DNA of 64,000 bases from NCBI RefSeq assembly GCF_003330845.1, contig NZ_CP026121.1, positions 6,429,501 to 6,493,500 of the forward strand. Reading direction: 5' to 3'. Every line of letters starts with the position of its first letter. The stretch's first letter is position 1. This stretch comes from Streptomyces sp. Go-475. Its GTDB lineage: Bacteria > Actinomycetota > Actinomycetes > Streptomycetales > Streptomycetaceae. The notes beneath the pieces were generated by a model that saw only the letters and a list, made by a program, of their open reading frames with translations, was not told the origin of the DNA and made no database searches. A program made the position numbers and the translations under genes. Shown here one piece after another: positions 1 to 8,052 of the stretch.

Positions 1-781
1 CACCTCCCCGCACCCCCGCGACTTCACCGACGACGTCATCGCCGCCATGGCCGAGACGCCGAACGTGATGCCGCAGCTGCACATGCCGCTCCAGTCCGGC
101 TCCGACCCGGTCCTGAAGGCGATGCGCCGCTCCTACCGCCAGGAGCGCTTCCTCGGGATCATCGAGAAGGTCCGCGCCGCCATCCCGCACGCCGCGATCA
201 GCACGGACATCATCGTGGGCTTCCCCGGAGAGACCGAGGAGGACTTCGAGCAGACGCTGCACGTGGTGCGCGAGGCCCGCTTCGCGCAGGCCTTCACCTT
301 CCAGTACTCCAAGCGCCCCGGCACCCCGGCCGCCGAGATGGACGGCCAGATCCCCAAGAAGGTCGTCCAGGAGCGCTACGAGCGTCTCGTCGCCCTCCAG
401 GAGGAGATCTCCTGGGAGGAGAACAAGAAGCAGGTCGGCCGCACGCTGGAGCTGATGGTCGCCGAGGGCGAGGGCCGCAAGGACGACACCACCCACCGTC
501 TGTCCGGCCGCGCCCCCGACAACCGACTCGTCCACTTCACCAAGCCGGACCAGGAGGTCCGCCCCGGCGACGTGGTCACGGTCGAGATCACCTACGCCGC
601 CCCGCACCACCTCCTCGCCGAGGGCCCCGTCCTCGACGTGCGCCGCACGCGCGCGGGCGACGCCTGGGAGAAGCGGAACGCGGCCGAGCAGGCCAAGCCC
701 GCCGGTGTGATGCTGGGCCTGCCGAAGATCGGCGCCCCGGAGCCCTTGCCGGTCGCGGCGAGCGCCTGCGGCTGCGACTGA
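1..781 (+). CDS. miaB: tRNA-2-methylthio-N6-dimethylallyladenosine synthase, C-terminal part (5' cut by window)
   Basis: Radical-SAM methylthiotransferase that adds the 2-methylthio group to i6A37 in tRNAs reading U-starting codons. The reading frame is open from base 2 to a TGA at 779-781, so the N-terminal half with the CxxxCxxC radical-SAM cluster lies outside the window. Visible parts are the end of the radical-SAM domain ([13 protein letters not shown], then [16 protein letters not shown]) and a C-terminal TRAM-like RNA-binding region (about [13 protein letters not shown] to [12 protein letters not shown]). The tail ends in CGCD. miaA lies about 1.9 kb downstream; MiaA makes the i6A substrate that MiaB modifies. 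Family call is secure; only the 5' end is missing. Confidence 0.95.
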   Translation, partial: TSPHPRDFTDDVIAAMAETPNVMPQLHMPLQSGSDPVLKAMRRSYRQERFLGIIEKVRAAIPHAAISTDIIVGFPGETEEDFEQTLHVVREARFAQAFTFQYSKRPGTPAAEMDGQIPKKVVQERYERLVALQEEISWEENKKQVGRTLELMVAEGEGRKDDTTHRLSGRAPDNRLVHFTKPDQEVRPGDVVTVEITYAAPHHLLAEGPVLDVRRTRAGDAWEKRNAAEQAKPAGVMLGLPKIGAPEPLPVAASACGCD

Positions 782-932
782 GCGCGGCTGCGTCAGCCCC
801 GGGCTGCGGGAGCCGTTTGCGGCCGTGTGAGCCGTGGAACAGGGCTCTCCGTTCCCCGGGCACCCGGAGGAGGTGCGACGCCGTCGTGATCGGCGTGCGT
901 GGGGGCGGACCCTGAGGGTTACCCTGCCGATC

Positions 933-1646
933 ATGCTTGTCGCCGCCGCTGTCTGCCCCTGCCCGCCCCTGCTGGTTCCCGAGGTCGCCGCGGGCGCCGC
1001 TCCGGAGCTGGACGCCGCGCGAGCCGCCTGTACGGACGCGCTGGGCGTGGTCGCCGCCGCCCGGCCCGACCGGCTCGTGGTCGTCGGGCCGGTGGACGGC
1101 GCCGGGCCTCAGCCGTACCCGCAGGGCACTCCGGGGTCGTTCCGGGGCTTCGGCGTCGACCTCGGCGTACGACTGGGGCCGGGCGAGGCCGCCGGCGCGG
1201 AACGGCCGCTGCCGTACTCGCTGGCGGTGGCCGCCTGGCTGCTGGAGCGGGCCGGGTGGTCGCACGCCCCGGTCGAAGGGCTCGGCGTGGGGGACGAGCT
1301 CGCGCCCGCGCGGTGTGTCCGGACGGGCAGGGACGTCGCCGACCGGGCCGAGCGGGTGGCCCTGCTGGTGATGGGCGACGCCAGCGCGTGCCGGACGCTC
1401 AAGGCCCCCGGCTATCTCGACGAACGGGCGGCGCCCTTCGACGCGGAGATCGCGCGTGCGCTGAGCGCCGTGGACCTGGCCGCACTCACCGCGCTGGACC
1501 CCGGGCTCGCCCGCGAGCTGAAGGTGTCCGGCCGGGCCCCCTGGCAGGTCCTGGCGGGCGCGGCCGAGGGCGCGGGCCTCGGCGGATCACTGCTGTACGA
1601 GGACGCGCCGTACGGAGTGGGGTACCTCGTCGCCACCTGGTCGTAG
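933..1646 (+). CDS. class III extradiol dioxygenase-like (LigB/MEMO-fold) conserved protein
   Basis: 237-residue protein of the class III extradiol ring-cleavage dioxygenase/MEMO-like fold, conserved between miaB and miaA in actinobacteria (the Rv2728c position in mycobacteria). It begins MLVAAAVCPCPPLLVPEV and continues with the alternating motif RPDRLVVVGPVDG typical of the fold; a later segment reads ALLVMGDASAC. I chose ATG 933 because a possible -10 hexamer (taccct, 920-925) sits a few bases upstream, suggesting a leaderless message, and because the protein starts there directly with the fold's first strand. An in-frame upstream extension to 834 has no ribosome-binding site. The substrate is unknown and catalysis is not established for this subfamily. 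Genomic position supports the call; biochemical role is open. Confidence 0.75.
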   Translation: MLVAAAVCPCPPLLVPEVAAGAAPELDAARAACTDALGVVAAARPDRLVVVGPVDGAGPQPYPQGTPGSFRGFGVDLGVRLGPGEAAGAERPLPYSLAVAAWLLERAGWSHAPVEGLGVGDELAPARCVRTGRDVADRAERVALLVMGDASACRTLKAPGYLDERAAPFDAEIARALSAVDLAALTALDPGLARELKVSGRAPWQVLAGAAEGAGLGGSLLYEDAPYGVGYLVATWS

Positions 1647-1689
1647 ACGGGCCGTCGGCGGGGACGGCGGCACGATTGCGGGCCTGCGG

Positions 1690-1720
1690 GCGCCCGGGCG
1701 CCCGGGCGCCCGGGCGCGGG
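1690..1720. repeat. 8-bp tandem repeat (gcgcccgg x3.5)
   Basis: Three perfect copies of gcgcccgg (1690-1713) plus a partial fourth, between the end of the dioxygenase-like gene and the terminator hairpin. The sequence is self-complementary and could fold on either strand. Confidence 0.8.
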
Positions 1721-1723
1721 AAA

Positions 1724-1766
1724 CGGCGGACGGCCGGGAGCGCTCCTGCTCCACGGCCGTCCGCCG
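1724..1766. terminator. bidirectional terminator hairpin between convergent genes
   Basis: Perfect 12-bp arms (cggcggacggcc at 1724-1735, complement at 1755-1766) with a 19-nt loop that can itself fold (ggagcgctcc). It lies between the plus-strand gene ending at 1646 and the minus-strand gene ending at 1795, so it can serve both. Confidence 0.7.
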
Positions 1767-1794
1767 ATGTGCCCTTCAGTGTGCCGTTGTGCGT

Positions 1795-2148
1795 TCAGGA
1801 AGCGGGCGGTGGTGCGTCCGGCGGCGGTGTCATGCCGCTGGTGCCGGGCGGCGGGGTGCGGTCGCTCGTGCCGGGCGGCGGGGTGGTGCCGCTCGTGCCG
1901 GGCGGCGGCGTCGTGCCGCCCGCGTCCCGTCCGCTGTCGCCCTGGTGCGCGAGTCGGTCCATGGCGCCCTTGGCCCTGCCCGTGCCCGACTGGATCCTGT
2001 CGCTGTACTTGCCCTTGGTCCTCTTGTCGACGACCTGCGCGGCCTTGTCGAGACCGTGCTGGATCTTGTCCTCGTGCCGCTGCGCGAGGTCCGAGACCTT
2101 GCTCTTGGCCGGGCCCAGCTTGGCCTTCACGTTGTCCAAAAGACCCAT
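1795..2148 (-). CDS. MT0933-like antitoxin family protein with Pro-rich repeat tail
   Basis: 117-residue protein. The N-terminal 60 residues (MGLLDNVKAKLGPAKSKVSD, then IQHGLDKAAQVVDKRTKGKY) match the small helical MT0933/Rv0909-type antitoxin family of actinobacteria. The C-terminal half is a repeated Pro/Thr/Gly tail (TTPPPGTSG units) encoded by a 27-bp tandem repeat. Start is an ATG at 2148, preceded on the minus strand by gaaggtgaacc. No toxin-like partner is next to it: the gene upstream encodes another small charged protein. The family is often annotated 'antitoxin' by homology only, so a role in toxin neutralisation is not shown here. Confidence 0.7.
   Translation of the reverse strand: MGLLDNVKAKLGPAKSKVSDLAQRHEDKIQHGLDKAAQVVDKRTKGKYSDRIQSGTGRAKGAMDRLAHQGDSGRDAGGTTPPPGTSGTTPPPGTSDRTPPPGTSGMTPPPDAPPPAS
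1841..1921. repeat. 27-bp tandem repeat inside the antitoxin-like gene
   Basis: Three 27-bp units begin at 1841, 1868 and 1895 (each starting gtgccgggcggcgg on the plus strand). They are in frame in the minus-strand gene and encode nine-residue TTPPPGTSG-type units; copy number is likely to vary between strains. Confidence 0.75.
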
Positions 2149-2174
2149 GGTTCACCTTCCCTCGCGCGGGACGC

Positions 2175-2450
2175 TCAGGTGCGGGCGCCCTCGCCGGCCT
2201 CGTTGTCGGCCGCCTTGTCGGAGGACTGCTGCTTGGGGATGTCGACGCCTTCGGTCTCGGTGACCTCGGCGCCGGCCTCGGTGGCGGGCTTGTCCGCCTC
2301 CTTGGCTCCGTCGGCCCCCTTCGCCTCCGCTGCCTCGGCCGCCTCCTCCGCCTCGGACCCGGCCTTCGCCGTGTCGGCCTGTGCCTCGGCGGCAGACGAC
2401 GCCTCCGTTGTGGCCTTCGACCGCCGGAGAAGTCGTGCAAAAACGCCCAT
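2175..2450 (-). CDS. small acidic Ala/Glu-rich protein of unknown function
   Basis: About 91 residues beginning MGVFARLLRRSKATTEASS, with a short basic N-terminus followed by a long Ala/Glu/Lys/Asp-rich, probably helical or disordered region ending GEGART. Start ATG at 2450 is supported by a ggag ribosome-binding site about 7 bases upstream on the minus strand. It lies 26 bp upstream of the antitoxin-like gene in the same direction and probably shares its transcript. I do not recognise a family domain; annotations with names such as 'gliding motility' for this kind of sequence rest on composition only. Confidence 0.6.
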   Translation of the reverse strand: MGVFARLLRRSKATTEASSAAEAQADTAKAGSEAEEAAEAAEAKGADGAKEADKPATEAGAEVTETEGVDIPKQQSSDKAADNEAGEGART

Positions 2451-2632
2451 ATCCACTCCATACGTTACTCGTGCGGGCGAAATCCCGCGTTGCCCGGTGC
2501 GTCCGTTTGCGCGGCCCGGGCCACCGCCTCTGTGATCCGGCGGCAGGAACCTCGCAACGGGCAACGACCCCGGGGCCGTGGCGTCACGTAACTCGTTCGA
2601 GAGCGGGGTGGGAGGTTTGCGAGACTGGGGCG

Positions 2633-3571
2633 GTGAGCAGTGCACCCCCCGCCCCCCGCGTCATCGCCGTCGTCGGCCCAACTGCGGCCGGAAAGTCCGA
2701 TCTGGGCGTTTTCCTGGCCCAGCGTCTCGGTGGCGAGGTCGTCAACGCCGACTCCATGCAGCTCTACCGAGGGATGGACATCGGCACCGCCAAGCTGACG
2801 CCCGAGGAGCGCGGCGGAGTCCCGCACCACCTCCTGGACATCTGGGACGTGACCGTCACGGCGTCCGTCGCCGAGTACCAGCGCCTGGCCAGGGAGCGGA
2901 TCGAGGCGCTGCTCGCCGAGAACCGCTGGCCGATCCTGGTCGGCGGCTCCGGACTGTACGTCCGCGGGGCCGTCGACAACCTGGAGTTCCCCGGCACCGA
3001 CCCCGAGGTCCGCGCCCGCCTGGAGGAGGAACTCACGCTGCGCGGCCCGGGCGCGCTGCATGCCCGGCTGGCCGCCGCCGACCCCGAGGCCGCGCGCGCG
3101 ATCCTGCCGAGCAACGGCCGCAGGGTCGTCCGCGCCCTGGAGGTGATCGAGATCACCGGCAGGCCCTTCACCGCGAACCTCCCCGGCCACGACTCGGTGT
3201 ACGACACGCTCCAGATCGGCGTGGACGTGGCCCGCCCCGAGCTGGACGAGCGCATCGCGCGCCGGGTCGACCGGATGTGGGACGCCGGTCTCGTCGACGA
3301 GGTGCGCGCACTGGAGGCGCAGGGGTTGCGTGAAGGGCGTACGGCCTCGCGCGCGCTCGGCTACCAGCAGGTGCTCACGGCGCTCGCCGGGGAGTGCACT
3401 CTCGACGAAGCGCGGGCCGAGACCGTACGTGCCACCAAGCGCTTCGCGCGCCGTCAGGATTCATGGTTCAGGCGGGATCCGCGGGTGCACTGGTTGAGTG
3501 GGGCCGCGGCCGACCTCACGGAACTTCCGCAGCTCGCGCTGTCTTTGGTCGAACGACCGGTTACAGCCTGA
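2633..3571 (+). CDS. miaA: tRNA dimethylallyltransferase
   Basis: Transfers dimethylallyl from DMAPP to N6 of A37 in tRNAs reading UNN codons; the product is the substrate for MiaB encoded upstream. 312 residues, normal for the family. The P-loop VVGPTAAGKSDLG is at the N-terminus, followed by the substrate Asp/Ser motif NADSMQLYRGMDIGTAKL and the LVGGSGLY and GRRVVRALEV motifs; ARRQDSWFRRD follows near the end. Start GTG 2633 puts the P-loop about 10 residues from the N-terminus; upstream in-frame codons overlap the divergent small gene. Gene order with dapF and hflX is conserved across actinobacteria. Confidence 0.96.
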   Translation: MSSAPPAPRVIAVVGPTAAGKSDLGVFLAQRLGGEVVNADSMQLYRGMDIGTAKLTPEERGGVPHHLLDIWDVTVTASVAEYQRLARERIEALLAENRWPILVGGSGLYVRGAVDNLEFPGTDPEVRARLEEELTLRGPGALHARLAAADPEAARAILPSNGRRVVRALEVIEITGRPFTANLPGHDSVYDTLQIGVDVARPELDERIARRVDRMWDAGLVDEVRALEAQGLREGRTASRALGYQQVLTALAGECTLDEARAETVRATKRFARRQDSWFRRDPRVHWLSGAAADLTELPQLALSLVERPVTA

Positions 3572-3679
3572 TCACGTCATGGCATCGGGACGCCCAGGCC
3601 GTCATCCGGTCCTTCGGCGGCGTGCCATCATCGAGCTTCGATCGACCGAGTTGAGTCCTAGTTGGGAGGGCGCGTGGCG

Positions 3680-4192
3680 ATGGAGGCCGGCCCTCGCGAC
3701 ACCGCACAAGGCACCGATCACATCACCGCCGAGCGGGATGTGCCGGAGCACGAGGACGGACCGGAGCAGGAGACGGACCGTCTCAGCTCCGACGGGCCCG
3801 ACGAGACGCCGAGTGTGACGGACGACGGCCCCGAGCCCGACGAGATGTTCGCGGGCGAGGTCGAGGTCGAGCTGCGCCCGCAGCGCCGGCTGCGCATCTG
3901 GCAGCTCGCGCCCATCGTGAGCCTGGCGGCGCTCGGCTCCCTGATGTTCGCGTTCCCGCTCGCGTTCGACTTCGGCGACAGCGGTGCCGTCATCGCCATG
4001 CTCGGCCTGCTGATCTGCTCCTGCGCGGCCGGCTGGGGCATGATGGCGGCCCGCCGCGTCGGCTACACCTGGCCGGGCCTGCCGGCCAAGGGCTCCGGCC
4101 GCAGACCGGACTGGCGCGTCGTCCTCGCGTACGCCGTGATGGTGACGGCAGTGGTCGCCCTGGCCGTGTGGCGGGTGGCCCGGCTCCGCTAG
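3680..4192 (+). CDS. conserved membrane protein, acidic N-terminus and three predicted TM segments
   Basis: 170 residues. The first ~65 are acidic and Pro/Glu/Asp-rich (probably cytosolic and disordered), followed by hydrophobic stretches IVSLAALGSLMFAFPLAF, AVIAMLGLLICSCAAGWGMM and VVLAYAVMVTAVVALAVW, and a short basic tail. ATG 3680 is preferred because gggaggg at 3664-3670 is spaced 9 bases from it; GTG 3674 would be only 3 bases away. The gene sits between miaA and dapF in Streptomyces; function is unknown. Confidence 0.75.
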   Translation: MEAGPRDTAQGTDHITAERDVPEHEDGPEQETDRLSSDGPDETPSVTDDGPEPDEMFAGEVEVELRPQRRLRIWQLAPIVSLAALGSLMFAFPLAFDFGDSGAVIAMLGLLICSCAAGWGMMAARRVGYTWPGLPAKGSGRRPDWRVVLAYAVMVTAVVALAVWRVARLR

Positions 4193-4527
4193 GGGGTGTC
4201 CGCAAAGTCCCGCCTGCCCCGCGACGCCCGGCACGCCCTCTCGCCGCACCGGGCGAACACCCGAGTACAAACCAGTACGCGGGCGTCCGCCCGGCACGCC
4301 GAGAGAACGCTCCCCCAAGCCCTCGGCTTCGCCCGAGCAGGGGGGACCCCCATGACGCCGCGGGGCCCGCCCTCCGGGCGGACGGCGGGACTTCGCGGGC
4401 GCCCCCTAGGGCGCCGCAGGCTGGAGCGCCCCTCAGGGGCGCGGGGAACTGCGCGACCAGCCACGCCGTCCCCGCACGCGACCACCACCGGGCCCCTCCC
4501 CGTGGAGTGCCCCGTACGATCGAAGGC
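4193..4527. repeat. Streptomyces-type intergenic repeat block
   Basis: 335 bp without a convincing gene. It contains motifs that I recognise as widely dispersed intergenic repeats in Streptomyces: an interrupted dyad around 4311-4352 (ccccaagccctcgg ... cgagcaggggggac), a palindrome ggcgccccctagggcgcc at 4400-4417, and the block ggggcgcggggaactgcgcg at 4436-4455. These probably act as hairpins or terminators in RNA. They recur at many loci in other Streptomyces genomes; that statement is from memory, not a search. Confidence 0.6.
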
Positions 4528-5400
4528 ATGAGCACGCGGATCGCCTTCCTCAAGGGCCACGGCACCGAGAACGACTTCGTGATCGTCCCGGACCCCGAGA
4601 ACGTCATCGACCTGCCCCCGGTCGCCGTCGCCGCCCTGTGCGACCGCCGCGCGGGCATCGGCGGCGACGGCCTGCTGCACGTCGTGCGGTCCGCCGCGCA
4701 CCCCGAGGCCCGGCACCTGGCGGCCGAGGCGGAGTGGTTCATGGACTACCGCAACGGCGACGGCTCGATCGCCGAGATGTGCGGCAACGGCGTGCGGGTG
4801 TTCGCGCGCTACCTCCAGCGCGCCGGGCACGTGACCGAGGGGGACCTCGCGGTCGCCACGCGCGGGGGCGTGAAGACCGTCCACATCGCCAAGGACGGTG
4901 ACGTCACCGTCGGCATGGGCAGGGCGCTGCTCCCGGAGGGCGACGTCACGGTGAGCGTCGGCGAGCGCAGCTGGCCCGCGCGCAACGTCAACATGGGCAA
5001 CCCGCACGCGGTGGCCTTCGTCGACGACCTGTCCCACGCCGGCGACCTGCTCTCCCCGCCGCCCTTCAGCCCGGCCACCGCCTACCCGGACGGCGTGAAC
5101 GTCGAGTTCGTGGTCGACCGCGGCCCCCGGCACGTCGCGCTGCGCGTGCACGAGCGCGGCGCCGGCGAGACCCGCTCGTGCGGCACGGGCGCGTGCGCGG
5201 TCGCCGTGGCCACCGCCCGCCGCGACGGCGCCGACCCGGCGGTCACCGGCGCCCCGGCGACGTACACCGTGGACGTCCCCGGCGGCACCCTGGTGATCAC
5301 CGAGCGCCCCGACGGCGAGATCGAGATGACGGGCCCGGCCGTGATCGTGGCCGAGGGCGAGATCGACGCGGACTGGCTGACGGCCGCCGCAGCCGCATGA
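4528..5400 (+). CDS. dapF: diaminopimelate epimerase
   Basis: Converts LL- to meso-diaminopimelate in the lysine/peptidoglycan branch by a two-base mechanism. 290 residues, normal length. The N-terminal FLKGHGTENDFVIV motif is followed by the first catalytic cysteine in EMCGNGVRVFARYL (Cys85) and the second in ETRSCGTGACAVAVATA (Cys218). ATG 4528 gives the canonical start MSTRIAFLKGHGT. Streptomyces walls use LL-DAP, so the meso isomer made here mainly feeds lysine. A 20-bp tandem array begins exactly at its stop codon. Confidence 0.96.
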   Translation: MSTRIAFLKGHGTENDFVIVPDPENVIDLPPVAVAALCDRRAGIGGDGLLHVVRSAAHPEARHLAAEAEWFMDYRNGDGSIAEMCGNGVRVFARYLQRAGHVTEGDLAVATRGGVKTVHIAKDGDVTVGMGRALLPEGDVTVSVGERSWPARNVNMGNPHAVAFVDDLSHAGDLLSPPPFSPATAYPDGVNVEFVVDRGPRHVALRVHERGAGETRSCGTGACAVAVATARRDGADPAVTGAPATYTVDVPGGTLVITERPDGEIEMTGPAVIVAEGEIDADWLTAAAAA

Positions 5401-5497
5401 GCGGGGCGCAACCGGCGTGAGCGGGACGCATCCGGCATGAGCAGAGCACACCCTGCATGAGCAGAGCACACCCTGCAGGAGTAGGACGCAACCGGGC
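5398..5497. repeat. 20-bp tandem array starting at the dapF stop codon
   Basis: Five consecutive 20-bp units (5398, 5418, 5438, 5458, 5478), each of the form tgagcrgrrcrcanccngca. The third and fourth units are identical. The first unit begins with the dapF TGA itself, and four of five units start with TGA. Because 20 is not a multiple of 3, the array places stops in all frames. The remainder of the gap to the rsh start (5498-5776) holds no gene that I can support. Confidence 0.85.
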
Positions 5498-5776
5498 TGA
5501 AGCAGCGGCACGTCTCCGGCCGCTCGGCGCGAAACGGCCGTTGATAATCGGCCACTTGGCGAGAAGCGAGCCGCAGGGGCCACAGATGCGGGGGTACAAA
5601 CCTCACATTCGTCCCTCGAATGGGTGATCAGTTTCACGCTCGGCGAGAGGCGGTCAGCCGGGCGTGGTGGGCTCGATAGCATCAAGCACCGGCCCGGACG
5701 GGGGACCGAAGCCGCCCCCTGAGCCGTGTCCGCCCTGGGGCACCCCGTCCGCCGGTTGACGCAGCCGGAGGTGCCC

Positions 5777-7960
5777 ATGAGTGCGGAGGCCACGAATTCC
5801 GTGACCCCAGGCCCGATGCCGGGCGCGGTGTCGGGACCGGTGACGCCGACAGCCCCGCGCAGAAAGGCCCGCCCCCGGATCGACCTGCGCCGCCTCGGCA
5901 GAGCCGCGCTGCTCGGCCCCGCCGCCCGCGACCGGCTGCCCGACGCCATCAGCCACGTCGTCGACGCCCACCGCGCGCACCACCCCGACGCTGACCTCGA
6001 ACCCCTGCGCCGCGCCTACGTCCTGGCCGAGTCCTCGCACCGCGGCCAGATGCGCAAGAGCGGCGAGCCGTACATCACGCACCCGCTGGCCGTCACCCTC
6101 ATCCTCGCCGAACTCGGCGCGGAGACCACGACGTTGACCGCGTCCCTGCTCCACGACACCGTCGAGGACACGGACGTGACGCTCGACCAGGTCCGCGACC
6201 AGTTCGGCGAGGAGGTCCGCTACCTCGTCGACGGCGTCACCAAACTCGAGAAGGTCGACTACGGCGCCGCCGCCGAGCCCGAGACCTTCCGCAAGATGCT
6301 CGTCGCCACCGGCAACGACGTCCGCGTCATGTCGATCAAACTCGCCGACCGGCTGCACAACATGCGCACCCTCGGTGTCATGCGCCCCGAGAAACAGGAG
6401 CGCATCGCGAAGGTGACACGTGACGTGCTCATCCCGCTCGCCGAGCGGCTCGGCGTCCAGGCGCTCAAGACGGAACTGGAAGACCTGGTCTTCGCGATCC
6501 TGCACCCGGAGGAGTACGCGCACACCAGGGAGCTGATCGTCCGCAACGCCGCCCGCTCGGACGACCCGCTCGCCGAGGTCGCCGACGAGATGCGCACCGT
6601 CCTGCGCGAGGCGGACATCCCGGCCGAAGTCCTCATCCGGCCCCGCCACTTCGTCTCCGTCCACCGGGTCTCGCGCAAACGCGGCCGGCTCCGCGGCTCC
6701 GACTTCGGCCGCCTGCTGGTCCTGGTCAACGAGGACGCCGACTGCTACGGCGTCCTGGGCGAACTCCACACCTGCATGACGCCCGTGGTCTCGGAGTTCA
6801 AGGACTTCATCGCCGTCCCCAAGTTCAACCTCTACCAGTCGCTGCACACCGCCGTCGCCCGCGAGGACGGCCAGGTCGTCGAAGTCCTCATCCGCACGCA
6901 CCAGATGCACAAGGTCGCCGAGGCCGGCGTCGTCGCCCTCGGCAACCCGTACGCCCCCGCCCCCGACGACCCGGCCGACGGCGAGCGCGTCGACCCCACC
7001 CGCCCCGGCTGGCTCTCCCGGCTCCTCGACTGGCAGGAAGCGGCACCCGACCCCGACCACTTCTGGTCGACCCTGCGCGAGGACCTCGCCCAGGACCGCG
7101 AGATCACCGTGTTCCGGACCGACGGCGGCACGCTCGGCCTGCCCGAGGGGGCGACCTGCGTGGACGCCGCGTACGCGCAGTACGGCGAGGACGCGCACGC
7201 CTGCATCGGCGCCCGCGTCAACGGCCGCCTGGCGACCCTGAGCACGGTCCTGAGGGACGGCGACACCGTCCAGCTCCTCATGGGCCAGGACCCGGCCTCC
7301 GAGCCCTCCCGGGAATGGCTGGAGCACGCCCACACGCCCGCGGCCCGGATCGCCATCCAGCGGTGGCTCGCCGCCCACCCGGCACAGGCGGAGGCCCAGC
7401 GGACCGACGCGCAGGACGCCCAGGACCGGGCCGCTCACCGGTCGGCCGCCGGCGTACCCGACCCGGACGCGGCCGCCGAGCAGCCCGCCGCCCGGCCCGC
7501 CGCGGGCAACGTCCTCACGGACCGGCCCGGCGCGGCCGTCCGGCTCGCCCGCTGCTGCACTCCCGTACCGCCCGACGAGATCGCGGGCTTCGCCGTACGC
7601 GGGGGAGCGGTCACCGTGCACCGCGCCGAGTGCGCCGCGGTGGCGCGCATGCGGGACGGGGGGCGTGCGGAGGTCGGCGTGCGCTGGGGGGAGGCCACCG
7701 AGTGCCGGGTCACGCTCGTCGCCGAATCGTTCGTCCGTCCCCATCTGCTCGCGGACCTCACCGAGGCCATGGCCCTCGAAGGCGCCGAGATCGTCTCCGC
7801 GACCGTCGAGCCCCCGACCCAGCAGCAGGTGCGCCACACGTACACCGTGGAGCTCCCGGACGCGGCCCAGCTGCCCGCCCTCATGCGCGCCATGCGCAAT
7901 GTGGCGGGGGTGTACGACGTGAGCCGGGCACAGCCGCAGCCGCAGCCGCAGGGCGGCTGA
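5777..7960 (+). CDS. rshA: RelA/SpoT homologue, (p)ppGpp hydrolase/synthetase-type protein (second Rel of Streptomyces)
   Basis: 727 residues with the long-RSH order: HD hydrolase domain, synthetase domain, TGS, and C-terminal zinc-finger/ACT. The hydrolase domain keeps its HD pair in LLHDTVEDTDV (His126-Asp127) and HRGQMRKSGEPYITHP. The synthetase domain retains the G-loop (DFIAVPKFNLYQSLHTAV), the Asp309 equivalent of the Mg-binding aspartate (GSDFGRLLVLV) and the EVLIRT glutamate. However, the usual DLxxxR core and QIRT glutamine are altered and the ATP-binding region reads RPRHFVSVHRV, so synthetase activity may be weak. TGS is around ITVFRTDGGTLGLPEG, the Cys motif is RLARCCTPVPPDE, and the ACT part is at the end. 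ATG 5777 has ggaggtg 5 bases upstream. This is the dapF-hflX-linked homologue known as rshA in S. coelicolor, distinct from the main relA. Confidence 0.88.
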   Translation: MSAEATNSVTPGPMPGAVSGPVTPTAPRRKARPRIDLRRLGRAALLGPAARDRLPDAISHVVDAHRAHHPDADLEPLRRAYVLAESSHRGQMRKSGEPYITHPLAVTLILAELGAETTTLTASLLHDTVEDTDVTLDQVRDQFGEEVRYLVDGVTKLEKVDYGAAAEPETFRKMLVATGNDVRVMSIKLADRLHNMRTLGVMRPEKQERIAKVTRDVLIPLAERLGVQALKTELEDLVFAILHPEEYAHTRELIVRNAARSDDPLAEVADEMRTVLREADIPAEVLIRPRHFVSVHRVSRKRGRLRGSDFGRLLVLVNEDADCYGVLGELHTCMTPVVSEFKDFIAVPKFNLYQSLHTAVAREDGQVVEVLIRTHQMHKVAEAGVVALGNPYAPAPDDPADGERVDPTRPGWLSRLLDWQEAAPDPDHFWSTLREDLAQDREITVFRTDGGTLGLPEGATCVDAAYAQYGEDAHACIGARVNGRLATLSTVLRDGDTVQLLMGQDPASEPSREWLEHAHTPAARIAIQRWLAAHPAQAEAQRTDAQDAQDRAAHRSAAGVPDPDAAAEQPAARPAAGNVLTDRPGAAVRLARCCTPVPPDEIAGFAVRGGAVTVHRAECAAVARMRDGGRAEVGVRWGEATECRVTLVAESFVRPHLLADLTEAMALEGAEIVSATVEPPTQQQVRHTYTVELPDAAQLPALMRAMRNVAGVYDVSRAQPQPQPQGG

Positions 7961-8052
7961 GGCGGCAGGCGGCGCAGACCCCGGTCCCCGGTTCGGGTGG
8001 GCCGGGCGCGCGTCGTCCGTGCCGCGCACGCGCGCGCTGGTAGCCGTGGGGC

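Noticed and set aside
588..1265. Long Arg/Pro-rich ORF on the minus strand opposite the dioxygenase-like gene
   Set aside because: Composition typical of antisense frames in GC-rich DNA; no domain, overlaps real genes.
5178..5420. Arg-rich frame at the dapF 3' end and 20-bp repeats as a CRISPR array
   Set aside because: Repeats are contiguous with no spacers; no cas genes in the window.
5654..8029. 791-codon open frame opposite the Rel homologue
   Set aside because: Shadow of a strongly supported gene; Val/Asp/Gly/Leu-rich antisense composition and no family motifs.
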